Source: a virus. Taken from it: a stretch of 37,786 nt of DNA. A model generated the notes under the pieces. It did not search any database. It saw nothing but the letters and a program-made list of their open reading frames with translations, and had not been told where the DNA came from. The stretch lies in the IMG/VR virus record IMGVR_UViG_3300031886_000015, positions 1 to 37,786 of that record. One strand, 5' to 3'. Shown here piece after piece: positions 15,701 through 24,715 of the stretch; within the stretch, counting starts at the first letter, position 1, and each line of letters starts with the position of its first letter. Position numbers and translations under genes: made by a program.

Positions 15701-18700
15701 AAGAATATATTAAAGACGAAGTTATTGCATGGTTTAACGCAACTTACCCAGGTTTTCACACATCAAGCGATAATCAAAAATGTGAAAGAGACATGGGCTA
15801 TGTCCTTGATGGAATACTATTTGATATAAAATGGGGTGGTAATTCAAAGACTCACTTTAATGCTGACAAATACTTTGACGAAAATACTACAATAGTTCCA
15901 GGGGCACAAGTTCAAACTGCGGCCGCATACGCTAAGATGAAAGAAATTCTTGGGTTTGTTTTAACTAATGCAACTTGGACATCAGCACAATCAGTTACAA
16001 CACAAGTATTAGATTCAACACAAGGTGAAGCAGTAGCTCAAACTAAAGTTAATACGTTAATAGATTTCTTAAAAGATGTTATTGAAAATGGTCTTACTGG
16101 ATTGCCAGACTATGATGATCCAAGTTATGGTTACCATTACTTAACTGATAAAACAGATAAAGATAGTACAGCAAAAGAAAATGAAGAAATGGATGTCTTC
16201 TTATTAAATGATGCTACTATTTTAAGAAATATAACTTGTGAAGGACACGGTGGATTTATGGGTGTTCTTGATCCAGATGGTGCAATTTTAACTAAATCAC
16301 CTTATGGTCAAACTAACTCAAGTTTTTCAAAAAGTATAAACAAAAAAGCATTTAGGGGTGGACTATATATTGACGGATTTGCTGGAAACATTACTACAGT
16401 AGTTAACAGCAAAGACGACAACTTTACACTAAACGTACAAAGTTTAGTTGGACAAGGTTTACGATTAAAGAAACCACAAGTACCATGTCCTTTTTACATC
16501 GACGGTATTAGATATCAAGTTGATGCTGTTACACAATATGATAAAGAGGCAGGTACAGCAAAACTTCTTTTAAATCCAACATCGGGTATTAGTAACGGCG
16601 GGTTTACACAACCAATGCCAACTGATATTATTTTACAAACTTCTGGTAACAGAAGTATGTTGGCTAATGACTTTGTACAACTTAACGATTTAGGTTATGG
16701 TACCATTTGTAATAATGGTGCAATGGCAGAACTTGTTTCACAATTTACATATTATACAGAAGCGGCCTACTATGCTAATAACGGCGGTGATATTAGATCA
16801 TTAAACGGTTCTAACTCGTATGGTACATACGGACTTGTAGCATCGGGATCAGATCCAAATGAACAACCAGATTTAATTACTACAACTGATAACTTTGTAC
16901 AAACTGCTAGAATCTATGATGACGGTTCTACATACGATCATCCACTTGATAGTTTAAAGATTTTTGTTCGTGATGTTGAATATCTTCCACACGCAAAAAG
17001 TGAAATTGAAATTGATCACGGTGGATCGATTGGTAGAGCACGATATGAAGTTTCAACTGTACAAGCAACACCAATTTTAGGTGTACAAACTGAAATTACA
17101 GCGGTAGCAAATGGTCGAGCAATAGATGACTTAATTCAAATAAGAAATATTTTAACAACTTGTTCATTAGGTACTAAAACATATCCACACGTTACACCTT
17201 CAACAACTGTTACAGTTTTAGCATCAGGGCTAACAGCAGATGCATTTGAAATTGACATAGGTACAAGTGCTATTGTACATACTTACGTTAGTGGCGGTGT
17301 TGTTAGTGGTCCAAGTAGAGTAAACATTACAAATTTTGTTTATGATAATGTTTCAGGTATTGCTACAGTTACTTGTGATTCAGCACACGGACTTGTGGCG
17401 GCTAATACTTGTGATTTGTTTAGTATTAAAATATCTTGTGTTCATGGTGTTAAGATTTATCCACAACCAACAGACGCAGGAATATATAGCGTAACTACAA
17501 AACCAGATGCTGATAGATTAGGTTTCTTTTTACCACCTAGTGCAGTTGAACAGACTTATGTTAGTGGTGGTACAAGTGAATTAGTTGCATTAACAAGCGT
17601 TGGTGGTAGTTTTGGTATTACAGGTTTTGTTTACGATAATACAACTGGATTAATTACAGTTACTACAGCATCAGCACACGGATACGGTAAACTTGACTTT
17701 GTTAAAATTGGCAACGTTACAATGAGTTGTCAGTTTGGAACAAAATTATATCCAGACTCAGACACATCTTCAGGCGTATTCCAAATTTATGATGTTCCTA
17801 CTACAGATACATTTATAATTCCAACTTATAAAAGCGGAATAGTACATACTTACGTTAGTGGTGGAGATTCACAAAAGGTTACAATTGGTACAAGTGCTAC
17901 AGCAAGTATAACTGACTTTACATTTAAAAATTCAGTTAGAGATGAAGCTGTTTATCAATTAAATCTTGCTACAACAGGACAAGACAATACTACAAAATCA
18001 GGATTGCTTGACACACTAGCACATGACCAGAAAGTTATTATTAGAAATAACTTAAACTTTAGAGTTAGTGGTGTTGACACAACTATTACTAGACCAAGTA
18101 CAGCAATTACATTTGACGAAGATGTTGATACAACATATAGAACAATTAACTATGGTGTAACAGATAGTATTGGTGGGGCATTACCTGCCGTTGATAGAAT
18201 TGTTACATTTGATAGTACATACCAATATATTAAATTAATTGTTGATAACGGAAATGCGGCACTTACTACATTTGCTGGCGCTGGTACTACAATGGGTGGC
18301 ACAGCTGGTGACGTTGTTATAGCTGTTGGTATAGTTACTAGTCAGAAACAAATAGATAGAATAAATGCAGGAGATATGATTTTTGCTTGGGATGGTAAAA
18401 CTCATATTATTAACAGTTACATTGAAAGAACTGGATATGCTACTATTCAAATATCAGATCTTCAAGACTCAGATCTTAACTTACCATTAACATCAGCTGG
18501 ACTTGTTAGTACAGTTATAAATGCAGTAACAATTGTTACTCTTAGATGTGGACTACAAAAAACTGAAGGTGGACATATTACTATTAATATTTCTACTTGT
18601 AGAGCAACAGGACACGATTTCTTAGACATTGGTACAGGTGGATTTAATACTACAAACTTCCCGAATGTAACATTAGGTGCTCCGGCACAATCTGCAGATC

Positions 18701-20829
18701 AAGAAAAAGAAGTTGACGAACGAGATAAAGGTAGAGTATTCTATGTAAGTACAGACCAAGACGGTTTCTTTAGAGTAGGTAGATTCTTTACAGTTGATCA
18801 AGGTACAGGAACAGTTACGTTCTCGGCAAGTATTGCTTTAAGTAACTTAGATGGCTTAGGATTTAAACGTGGCGTTGTAGCTAGTGAATTTAGTGCAGAC
18901 GACGGCATGACTGATAATGCTAGTGACTCAGTACCAACTGAATCAGCAGTAAGAGGTTATGTAAACAGACGTTTAGGATTTAATCATGCTGGTGTTGGCA
19001 TAGGGACTCAAATAGGTCCTGGTGTATTAGCTAGAAGTGGTATATTAGCATTTACTGGCGATCAAAATGCAGGTGGAACATTTACAGTTACTAACTTAAG
19101 AGATCCATCCGATAATCAAGATGCGGCAACTAAGAGTTATGTTGACGGCTTAATTGCGGCAGGTGATACAATTCCAGAATTACTTGATGTTGAAACTAAT
19201 ACAATTGCCGCGAACCAATTACTTGTAACAACAGGAAAATATAGAATTTATACAGCACCGGCGGCTGGTGGTAACTTCCAAGTTAATGATACTATTACTG
19301 GTAGTGGTACTAGTGCAACTGGTACGGTACTTGATGTTGAAAACGTTTCAATTAATGGTATAGCACATAATTTACTAACATATACTAAAACTTCAACACC
19401 AAACTTCAGTATAGCTGATGTTGCCGATACAGGTGGCGGTGTTACTGCTCAAGTAAAACAAGGTCCATATGATGAGTATGCACTTGCAGTAGAAGATGCG
19501 GCTACTGATGTTACAGTTAATGTTGAAAGAACACTAACTGGTGCAACTATAGACTTTAGATTAGTTGCTGATAGAATTGTAAATGCAGATGTTAAATCCG
19601 ATGCCGATATAGCACAAAGTAAATTAGACTTAAATGCGGCAACTACACGAGTAGATGCTACAGGAATTACACAAGCAGATTTAGGTGTTGCTAGTTTTGA
19701 TAGTGATAGCTTTACAGCAACTGACGGTTGGGTAGAACTAACCACTGCTGGTCTTAATTTTAATAAAATAATTAATCTTGCTGACAAGGTAGCATTAGGT
19801 TATCATGATGTTAGTTACGAACCATATGGTGCAACGCCAGGAACAGGACCAGCTGGTCCTATTAAAGAAGTTGCTTACTCAGACATTGTTTTAGGTGGTG
19901 GCGGAGTAATAGGAGATGTTACTACAACTGGTGAAGCTTTACACATTGTTCAAACTGATGCATCAGGTAACGTAGCTTGTCAAGGACTTAAGGTTGATAC
20001 ATACCTAATTGTAGATACTACAGGTACTACTGTTAATTTAAGCACACCAGGTGGTGCAATATTCATGAGTTCAGTAGGAGCAAGTACTCCAACTGTTAGC
20101 ATGGTAGGAAGTCTTAATATTGGTGCTACAGGTGTAACAGAAGGTAGCTTCCAACTTAACTCAGCACTTGCTGGAGAATCAAGATTAGGTGTTGACTGGA
20201 TACACAGTTCATTTATTGAAGCACCAGGCGAACTTGATGCAAATAGTACAGGTATTAGTATAGGTGCAAACACAGGATTTACTGCCGCAGGACAGGTTGC
20301 AATTATAGCCGATGGCGCAACTGTACTTAAAGCAACAGCAACAGGATTTATACCTGAACTTGATGACACATATATTATTGGTTCAGCAACTAAAAAATAT
20401 AATACAATTTACGCAACAACATTTAGTGGTACAGCTACACAGGCAAAATACGCTGACTTGGCAGAAAATTATACAGCAGATGCAGTATACGAACCAGGTA
20501 CAGTTGTAATCTTTGGTGGCGACGAAGAAGTAAGTGTTACAAAAGTTCGTGGTGATAATAGAGTTGCTGGAATAGTTTCAGAAAATCCTGCATACTTAAT
20601 GAATTCAAATCAAGAAGGAACTAATGTAACACCAATAGCATTACAAGGTAGAATAAAAGTTAAAGTTGTTGGTATGGTTAGAAAAGGACAAATGCTTGTA
20701 ACTAGTTCAACAGAAGGATTTGCAAGTGCAAGTACTAATCCAGAAATAGGAACAGTAATAGGTAAAGCATTAGAAGATAAAAATAGCGGTGATGAAGGTA
20801 TTATCGAAATAGTAGTAGGACGAGTGTAA
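12724..20829 (+). CDS. Giant (2701-aa) tail/baseplate structural protein
   Basis: One uninterrupted frame. Residues 1-40 (SVNIGVEGNDGTGDSIRESF, then NENFTELYA) match the T4 gp10 N-terminus. Three copies of a CERDxxYxLDGIxxD module with a preceding NKEYxxDEVxxW..YP segment lie near 325-470, 690-760 and 985-1090. Pectate-lyase-like beta-helix segments occur near 606-650 and 916-956. Four beta modules ending (H/Q)T(Y/F)VS lie near 394-445 and at about 1478-1720. Near 2075 is the fibre motif SDSVPTESAVRGYVN. The C-terminal 125 residues start YADLAENYTAD and resemble a conserved fibre end domain, possibly a trimerisation or autocleavage module. Probably a long baseplate-anchored fibre. It has no ribosome-binding site beyond weak purines and likely depends on coupling to the IscA-like gene. 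Confidence 0.85.
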   Translation: MAKQSVNIGVEGNDGTGDSIRESFRKANENFTELYAVFGQGGQISFRSLSDVPDQLGSYKVPQSNAAGDEILMKSIVGGQGITVDSLDSEEIKISNTGTIISTDITPSLGGPLNAANQAIANPNISSAAVTALNVAHGTSFTLDDLVITRGYSDSRYLRSAGGPGSSGQIRARTEPGSANSYTFTIESFSAGNVVATAHGFEVSSNGIAYKYNSTGNDATGLASGTTYYLRFVTVDQVSLHPSEAEAQNNDDSTRVKIVASGGTGTQTMFDAAYDSVLAGNWISSEALPRKSVVRRDGDSMTGALYLHDHPGAHAGATPQSPYAYNLITINKEYVADEVMGWFDATYPGAHDAVHDVSAANFTPATGVLELTIGAHQYQIGNKIYIATDSLTFTCALDSNATQHTYPRAGGSDPAYNAQVTIQAVSLTTITVNVGTSSDTSVHTFVSATAGAITNSQGDRHTKCERDTKFNIDAIAHDIKFGGNSESIRVAKLYWDGASSQLGEGETVYAVAINNKLRDIFKDFILTNTAYSSVQTITSQKTIANDGETGSGDRVTELVAIINGIVQTGPSAAPTLIPASNPDVLQSASKYYVDNSAHASQQNLYVSSDGDDTMRGVPVGSEGRAQNYAYKSLHAAALKAEEIIDTAPIGIGPYIQDITYNAGNNISTVATSGVKTSSGYEEIKILTDANRNFIIAETVAYINDTYPEHVYLRDLCERDMGYTLDGIVLDLLDGITANYHAINTGYRFYSSVSGQRARQTQSVQTLAANQFAKNLHNKVITNTAETTLYQSTYTQVIDVGQVVNSAGQVSVGAKWDIIIALITGPDYKDAPQLVEGSTWEITITNGGQGYTDQANPLNNDLIPGKIIRGKTSGTIGRIVKYTDGAEVDTIELELLEPKGFEIAEALEFGYKVSDPEITIHIESGTYWEHFPIKVSNNVSIKGDEFRRCIIKPKPGVSESAWKQLHFYRDPVFDDIAVQTELNPNATELIRLNKEYIKDEVIAWFNATYPGFHTSSDNQKCERDMGYVLDGILFDIKWGGNSKTHFNADKYFDENTTIVPGAQVQTAAAYAKMKEILGFVLTNATWTSAQSVTTQVLDSTQGEAVAQTKVNTLIDFLKDVIENGLTGLPDYDDPSYGYHYLTDKTDKDSTAKENEEMDVFLLNDATILRNITCEGHGGFMGVLDPDGAILTKSPYGQTNSSFSKSINKKAFRGGLYIDGFAGNITTVVNSKDDNFTLNVQSLVGQGLRLKKPQVPCPFYIDGIRYQVDAVTQYDKEAGTAKLLLNPTSGISNGGFTQPMPTDIILQTSGNRSMLANDFVQLNDLGYGTICNNGAMAELVSQFTYYTEAAYYANNGGDIRSLNGSNSYGTYGLVASGSDPNEQPDLITTTDNFVQTARIYDDGSTYDHPLDSLKIFVRDVEYLPHAKSEIEIDHGGSIGRARYEVSTVQATPILGVQTEITAVANGRAIDDLIQIRNILTTCSLGTKTYPHVTPSTTVTVLASGLTADAFEIDIGTSAIVHTYVSGGVVSGPSRVNITNFVYDNVSGIATVTCDSAHGLVAANTCDLFSIKISCVHGVKIYPQPTDAGIYSVTTKPDADRLGFFLPPSAVEQTYVSGGTSELVALTSVGGSFGITGFVYDNTTGLITVTTASAHGYGKLDFVKIGNVTMSCQFGTKLYPDSDTSSGVFQIYDVPTTDTFIIPTYKSGIVHTYVSGGDSQKVTIGTSATASITDFTFKNSVRDEAVYQLNLATTGQDNTTKSGLLDTLAHDQKVIIRNNLNFRVSGVDTTITRPSTAITFDEDVDTTYRTINYGVTDSIGGALPAVDRIVTFDSTYQYIKLIVDNGNAALTTFAGAGTTMGGTAGDVVIAVGIVTSQKQIDRINAGDMIFAWDGKTHIINSYIERTGYATIQISDLQDSDLNLPLTSAGLVSTVINAVTIVTLRCGLQKTEGGHITINISTCRATGHDFLDIGTGGFNTTNFPNVTLGAPAQSADQEKEVDERDKGRVFYVSTDQDGFFRVGRFFTVDQGTGTVTFSASIALSNLDGLGFKRGVVASEFSADDGMTDNASDSVPTESAVRGYVNRRLGFNHAGVGIGTQIGPGVLARSGILAFTGDQNAGGTFTVTNLRDPSDNQDAATKSYVDGLIAAGDTIPELLDVETNTIAANQLLVTTGKYRIYTAPAAGGNFQVNDTITGSGTSATGTVLDVENVSINGIAHNLLTYTKTSTPNFSIADVADTGGGVTAQVKQGPYDEYALAVEDAATDVTVNVERTLTGATIDFRLVADRIVNADVKSDADIAQSKLDLNAATTRVDATGITQADLGVASFDSDSFTATDGWVELTTAGLNFNKIINLADKVALGYHDVSYEPYGATPGTGPAGPIKEVAYSDIVLGGGGVIGDVTTTGEALHIVQTDASGNVACQGLKVDTYLIVDTTGTTVNLSTPGGAIFMSSVGASTPTVSMVGSLNIGATGVTEGSFQLNSALAGESRLGVDWIHSSFIEAPGELDANSTGISIGANTGFTAAGQVAIIADGATVLKATATGFIPELDDTYIIGSATKKYNTIYATTFSGTATQAKYADLAENYTADAVYEPGTVVIFGGDEEVSVTKVRGDNRVAGIVSENPAYLMNSNQEGTNVTPIALQGRIKVKVVGMVRKGQMLVTSSTEGFASASTNPEIGTVIGKALEDKNSGDEGIIEIVVGRV
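13695..15960 (+). repeat. Three CERD-module repeats in the giant gene
   Basis: Three protein-level repeats of about 80-140 residues, each with (I/L)NKEYxxDEV or an equivalent, then WFxATYPG, then CERDxxYxLDGI and usually GGNS. The first is at about 13702-14230, the second at about 14776-15020 and the third at about 15690-15960. They are diverged at DNA level, so this is old duplication rather than a recent event. Confidence 0.7.
17150..17890 (+). repeat. Tandem YVSGG beta modules
   Basis: Three adjacent modules, each starting with CxxGxKxYP and ending TYVSGG, with a diverged fourth far upstream at about 13900-14070. Short DNA identity persists (GTACATACTTACGTTAGTGG at 17275 and 17842), suggesting more recent copying of the ends. 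Confidence 0.65.
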
Positions 20830-20830
20830 G

Positions 20831-21820
20831 ATGGCACAACAAAACATTAACATTGGAACAAGTGCAAATAAGGGTGACGGAGATCCTATCCGTACAGCCT
20901 TTACTAAAGTTAATGCTAACTTCACAGAATTATTTGCATTACACGATGGTACACTAGCTCAAAAGGCTGACATTCAAGGTTCTGTATTTGCAGACGACTC
21001 AACAGTAATGATAGATGCAGTTTCTAGTAAAATTAATTTAGACGGAACTGTAAAAGGAAATATTATTCCTGATACTAATATTGCTTATGACATTGGCTCT
21101 GATACAAAAAGATTTAAAGATTTATATCTAAGTGGCACTACTATTCATTTAGGTAGTTCTACAATGAGTGTAGACAATACTGGTAACTTTCAATTTAGTG
21201 GTGGACTTAAATCAAACAATCCAATAGTTGGTGATGATTCAACATTACTAGTTGATACTGCTAATAGCACTATTCCATATTCAGTTTTAAGCGGTGCACC
21301 AACAACAGTTTCAGGATATGGAATTACTGATGCATTGGCTTTAGGAACATCGGCTACAACTGCACTTGCAGGTGACACAACATTTAGTTTTGCAAGTATT
21401 ACAAGTACGCCAACTACGGTATCAGGTTATGGAATTACTGATGCACAGGCATTATTAGTTAGTGCTACAAATATTAAAACAATTAACGGAGCCACTATAT
21501 TAGGAAGTGGTGACCTTACAGTTTCAGCATCATCTAATTACACATACTTAGATTTTTCAGCCGCACAAGACGGTGTAGTAAACACAAAATATTTAATCGA
21601 AGTTACAGTAGGTGGAGATGATTTCCGTTTACCATCAGGAGCAACAGTTGGAGATGTAATTACTATATTCAGTCATCCTGATAGTGTAAGTAGTTTAGGT
21701 ACTCAAACTTATAACGGTGGTACCCCAGAAAATACAAGCTGGGCTGATATTGCCGCTGGAGCAAAACATGAATACGTGTATACCGGAACTGGTGCAGATA
21801 ACGGTTGGATTAAGGTATAA
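20831..21820 (+). CDS. gp10-N-like tail fibre protein
   Basis: A 329-aa fibre. Residues 2-38 (QNINIGTSANKGDGDPIRTA, then NANFTELFA) match the T4 gp10 N-terminal domain. Then come the module GSVFADDSTVMID with DGTVKGNIIPDTNIAYDIGS (about 50-85), a LYLSGTTIHLGSS segment, and two copies of PTTVSGYGITDA (about 156-170 and 195-207), an often repeated fibre motif. The C-terminal 90 residues form a different beta-rich tip ending GADNGWIKV. It starts one base after the giant gene's stop, so translation is coupled. Probably a short fibre attached to the baseplate through its N-terminus. Confidence 0.8.
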   Translation: MAQQNINIGTSANKGDGDPIRTAFTKVNANFTELFALHDGTLAQKADIQGSVFADDSTVMIDAVSSKINLDGTVKGNIIPDTNIAYDIGSDTKRFKDLYLSGTTIHLGSSTMSVDNTGNFQFSGGLKSNNPIVGDDSTLLVDTANSTIPYSVLSGAPTTVSGYGITDALALGTSATTALAGDTTFSFASITSTPTTVSGYGITDAQALLVSATNIKTINGATILGSGDLTVSASSNYTYLDFSAAQDGVVNTKYLIEVTVGGDDFRLPSGATVGDVITIFSHPDSVSSLGTQTYNGGTPENTSWADIAAGAKHEYVYTGTGADNGWIKV

Positions 21821-21826
21821 TAAATA
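21819..21826 (+). promoter_or_regulatory. Late promoter AATAAATA
   Basis: TAATAAATATGTATAA overlapping the upstream stop, with a predicted leader of 16 bases including TAGGAA before the ATG at 21848. The same 16-base string lies in front of the minus-strand fibre at 6750. Confidence 0.6.
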
Positions 21827-21847
21827 TGTATAAAATAGGAAACAACA

Positions 21848-24706
21848 ATGGCAAATAGAATACCACTAATAGTTGATATTATCGACGACAATAAAATTAA
21901 GGAATTACCAGTAGGTGATAGTCTTGATTTAGGCGGAGCTGGTGTCACTAATGCTGGAACTATTAACGCAACAGACATTAGAATTAATAATGTCTCGTTT
22001 AATAATCCATTTAGTGGTGACTATAACGATCTAACAAATAAACCTGTTATTCCTGAAGTTCCAGGTGCCTTAAGTGCTTTTGCAAATGATGTTGGATATT
22101 TGTCAGCAGGAATTACAACAGATGCTGTTACTGATCAGGGAGACGGTGTTGTTAATAAGTACTTCTCAGATGCTTTAGCTGATGCACGTATACAAGCGGC
22201 AAAATTATCACAGTTATCTAATGTAGCAACAGTTACATCAGCAGACGATGGTAAAGTTATTTACTATGATCATTCAACACTAACATTTAAATTTACAAAT
22301 GTAGTTACTGAATCTGATACACTTGATACAGTTTTATCAAGAGGTAACGTATCAACACACGATATTAATACAACAGGTAAAGTTTATTTTGCTAATAAAT
22401 TTGATACAGAAGAAGAATTATTTGCTGTAAGTCCATCAATATATCATGGAATGTTTGCTCATGTCCATGCAACAGGTAAAGCCTATTTTGCACATCATGA
22501 TGGTTGGTTTCCGTTAGTAAAAGAAGGCGATGGCTTAACAGCACTACAAGTTGCCGCTGACGACTCAACAATAAGAACAATTAGTACTGGAGAGTCAATC
22601 AAGTTTGCTGGTGGTACTGGAGTTTCGACTGCCAGTGATGCAGAAGGTAACATAACATTTTCAATTGGTAACTTAGGTGACCTAGTAGATGTTGGTGTAG
22701 CAGGAGCAACTACTGGACAAGCACTAATATTTGATGCAGGTGGAGGTACTTGGGGACCAGGATCAGTTGCAAGTAGCATAAACGATTTAGGAGATTTAGG
22801 AGATGTTGATACAGCTACTACAACTCCAGTTGACGACTATGTTTTAAGTTTTAAAGGTGCAACATCAAAATGGGAACCACGAGTATTAAACAATGTTAAT
22901 GCGGCAACTGTTACTTCGGCTCCAGATGGAACTAACGTAACACAATTTCTAACTTTTGTTGCTTTAAGTAACGGTAATAATCAAGCACTAAGAACAGATG
23001 CTTCAGTAACTTATAATCCAAGTACAAATGTTTTAAGTGCAGATTCAGTTAACGCAACTAATTTTAATGGTACTAATTTAAATATATCAGGAAATATTGC
23101 AAACGGCGTAAATGAAGTACAATTTGCTGGAAATATTAAAGTAGCAAGTGCTAAAGAAGTTAGATACTATGATGGTAATAATACAAACTTTATGGGATTT
23201 AGATCCCCAGCGGCTGTAACAACAAATAAAACATTTATTTGGCCAGACGGTGATGGAACTATAAATCAAGTATTAAGTACTGACGGGAATACAACTTTAA
23301 GTTGGGCAACAATAACTCCAGGTGATGTAAATCAAGATGCATTTAAAACAATAGAAGTTTCAGGACAAACAAGTGTTGTAGCAGATGCACCAACTGATAC
23401 ATTAACGTTTGTTGCTGGTACTAATATGACAATTACTACAAGTGGTGATGAAATTACATTCATTGCCGCAGGTGGTGGCGGTGGTGGAACACCAGGTGGT
23501 GCTGATACACAAGTACAATTTAATGATGCAAGTGCATTTGGTGGCGATGCAGGATTAACATATAACAAAACAACCGATACCTTATCAGGTATTAATATAG
23601 TTGCTACTAAAATTACAGCTGATGAAGTTGTAAGTTCAGGTGCAGGTATACCAACTATATCTTCTGCAAGTAATTTAATTTTAGATGCGGCAAGTGCCGT
23701 AGTAATATCACAAGCACCTTTACGTTTAGGAAATTTTGATAATGACGGAATAGCAGTTCTTACTGGATCAGCTGGTGATGTAATTTATAACCGTTCAGCA
23801 AAACAATTAGTATTCCATGATGGTACAGATTGGTTACCAACAGCAGATAGCTTTAAATTTAGTGTTGGGGCAGATGACTCAACTTTAAGAACAATTAGTA
23901 AAGATGAATCAATTAAATTTATTGGTGGAACTAATATTACAACTGCCAGTGATGCAGAAGGCAATATTACAATTACTGGAGCGGCTTCATCAGAATTAAA
24001 CGACTTAACAGATGTTGTTAGTGACGCGGCAAACTTTACAAATAGTATAAAAATTGGTGATGCAACAACTGGTACTTTAAGTAGTGCTGAAAAAAATACT
24101 ATGGTGGGACACGAAGCTGGTAATTCAATTACTAGCGGTGATTCAAATACTTTCATAGGATTTCAAGCTGGTACAAATACAAGTAGTAATAGTAATAATA
24201 CTATTATTGGTAGTTTTGCTGGTACTGGGTCAGAAAGCGATACTGTTATAATTGCCGCAGGTACTACTGAACGTTTACGAATTAGCAGTACCGGTTTATT
24301 AAGAATTGCTGAAGGCTCTGATATAGACTTTAGTGGTACTGACGGATATGTATTAAGATATCGTGATAGTGACGGTAAATGGCTTGCCCAATTACCTGGA
24401 CTTTCTTTTAGTGTTATTAATAATGGATCAACAGCATATAGATGGACTGGACCTGGTACAGTTAGTACTACAGACAATCCAGGTCTTACATTTTATAAAG
24501 GATTCTCGTACACTATTATTAATGGAGGAGGGGCTACACATCCATTAGAAATTAGAGTAAGTGCCGGTGGCGCGGCTTACACAGATGGTGTGTCGGGTGA
24601 TAAAGATGGAACACAATTACTTACAGTTCCAATGGATGCTCCGTCGTCATTAGTTTACCAATGTACTAGCCATAGTGCAATGGTTGGTAATATTACTATT
24701 GCATAA
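21848..24706 (+). CDS. Tail fibre with C-terminal cupredoxin-like domain
   Basis: A 952-aa fibre beginning MANRIPLIVD...KIKELPVGDSLDL, a start seen in marine phage fibres. It has SDALADARIQAAKL (about 112), an HxH segment FAHVHATGKAYFAHHDGWFP (about 204-223), two ADDSTxRTIxxxESIKF/TASDAEGNI modules (about 236-275 and 676-715), a Gly-rich linker (about 540) and YadA-like repeats (about 747-800). The last 95 residues (YRWTGPGTVS to VGNITIA) resemble amicyanin-type cupredoxins. H898 (in THPLEI), C939, H942 and M945 (in YQCTSHSAM) supply the His-Cys-His-Met type-1 copper set with amicyanin spacing C-x2-H-x2-M. Virion location and host-recognition role are inferred. Confidence 0.8.
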   Translation: MANRIPLIVDIIDDNKIKELPVGDSLDLGGAGVTNAGTINATDIRINNVSFNNPFSGDYNDLTNKPVIPEVPGALSAFANDVGYLSAGITTDAVTDQGDGVVNKYFSDALADARIQAAKLSQLSNVATVTSADDGKVIYYDHSTLTFKFTNVVTESDTLDTVLSRGNVSTHDINTTGKVYFANKFDTEEELFAVSPSIYHGMFAHVHATGKAYFAHHDGWFPLVKEGDGLTALQVAADDSTIRTISTGESIKFAGGTGVSTASDAEGNITFSIGNLGDLVDVGVAGATTGQALIFDAGGGTWGPGSVASSINDLGDLGDVDTATTTPVDDYVLSFKGATSKWEPRVLNNVNAATVTSAPDGTNVTQFLTFVALSNGNNQALRTDASVTYNPSTNVLSADSVNATNFNGTNLNISGNIANGVNEVQFAGNIKVASAKEVRYYDGNNTNFMGFRSPAAVTTNKTFIWPDGDGTINQVLSTDGNTTLSWATITPGDVNQDAFKTIEVSGQTSVVADAPTDTLTFVAGTNMTITTSGDEITFIAAGGGGGGTPGGADTQVQFNDASAFGGDAGLTYNKTTDTLSGINIVATKITADEVVSSGAGIPTISSASNLILDAASAVVISQAPLRLGNFDNDGIAVLTGSAGDVIYNRSAKQLVFHDGTDWLPTADSFKFSVGADDSTLRTISKDESIKFIGGTNITTASDAEGNITITGAASSELNDLTDVVSDAANFTNSIKIGDATTGTLSSAEKNTMVGHEAGNSITSGDSNTFIGFQAGTNTSSNSNNTIIGSFAGTGSESDTVIIAAGTTERLRISSTGLLRIAEGSDIDFSGTDGYVLRYRDSDGKWLAQLPGLSFSVINNGSTAYRWTGPGTVSTTDNPGLTFYKGFSYTIINGGGATHPLEIRVSAGGAAYTDGVSGDKDGTQLLTVPMDAPSSLVYQCTSHSAMVGNITIA

Positions 24707-24715
24707 GGAGAAGCT

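Noticed and set aside
18008-18078. Two further TTGACA boxes in the giant gene
   Set aside because: No -10-like hexamer 16-18 bases downstream and no start codon nearby.
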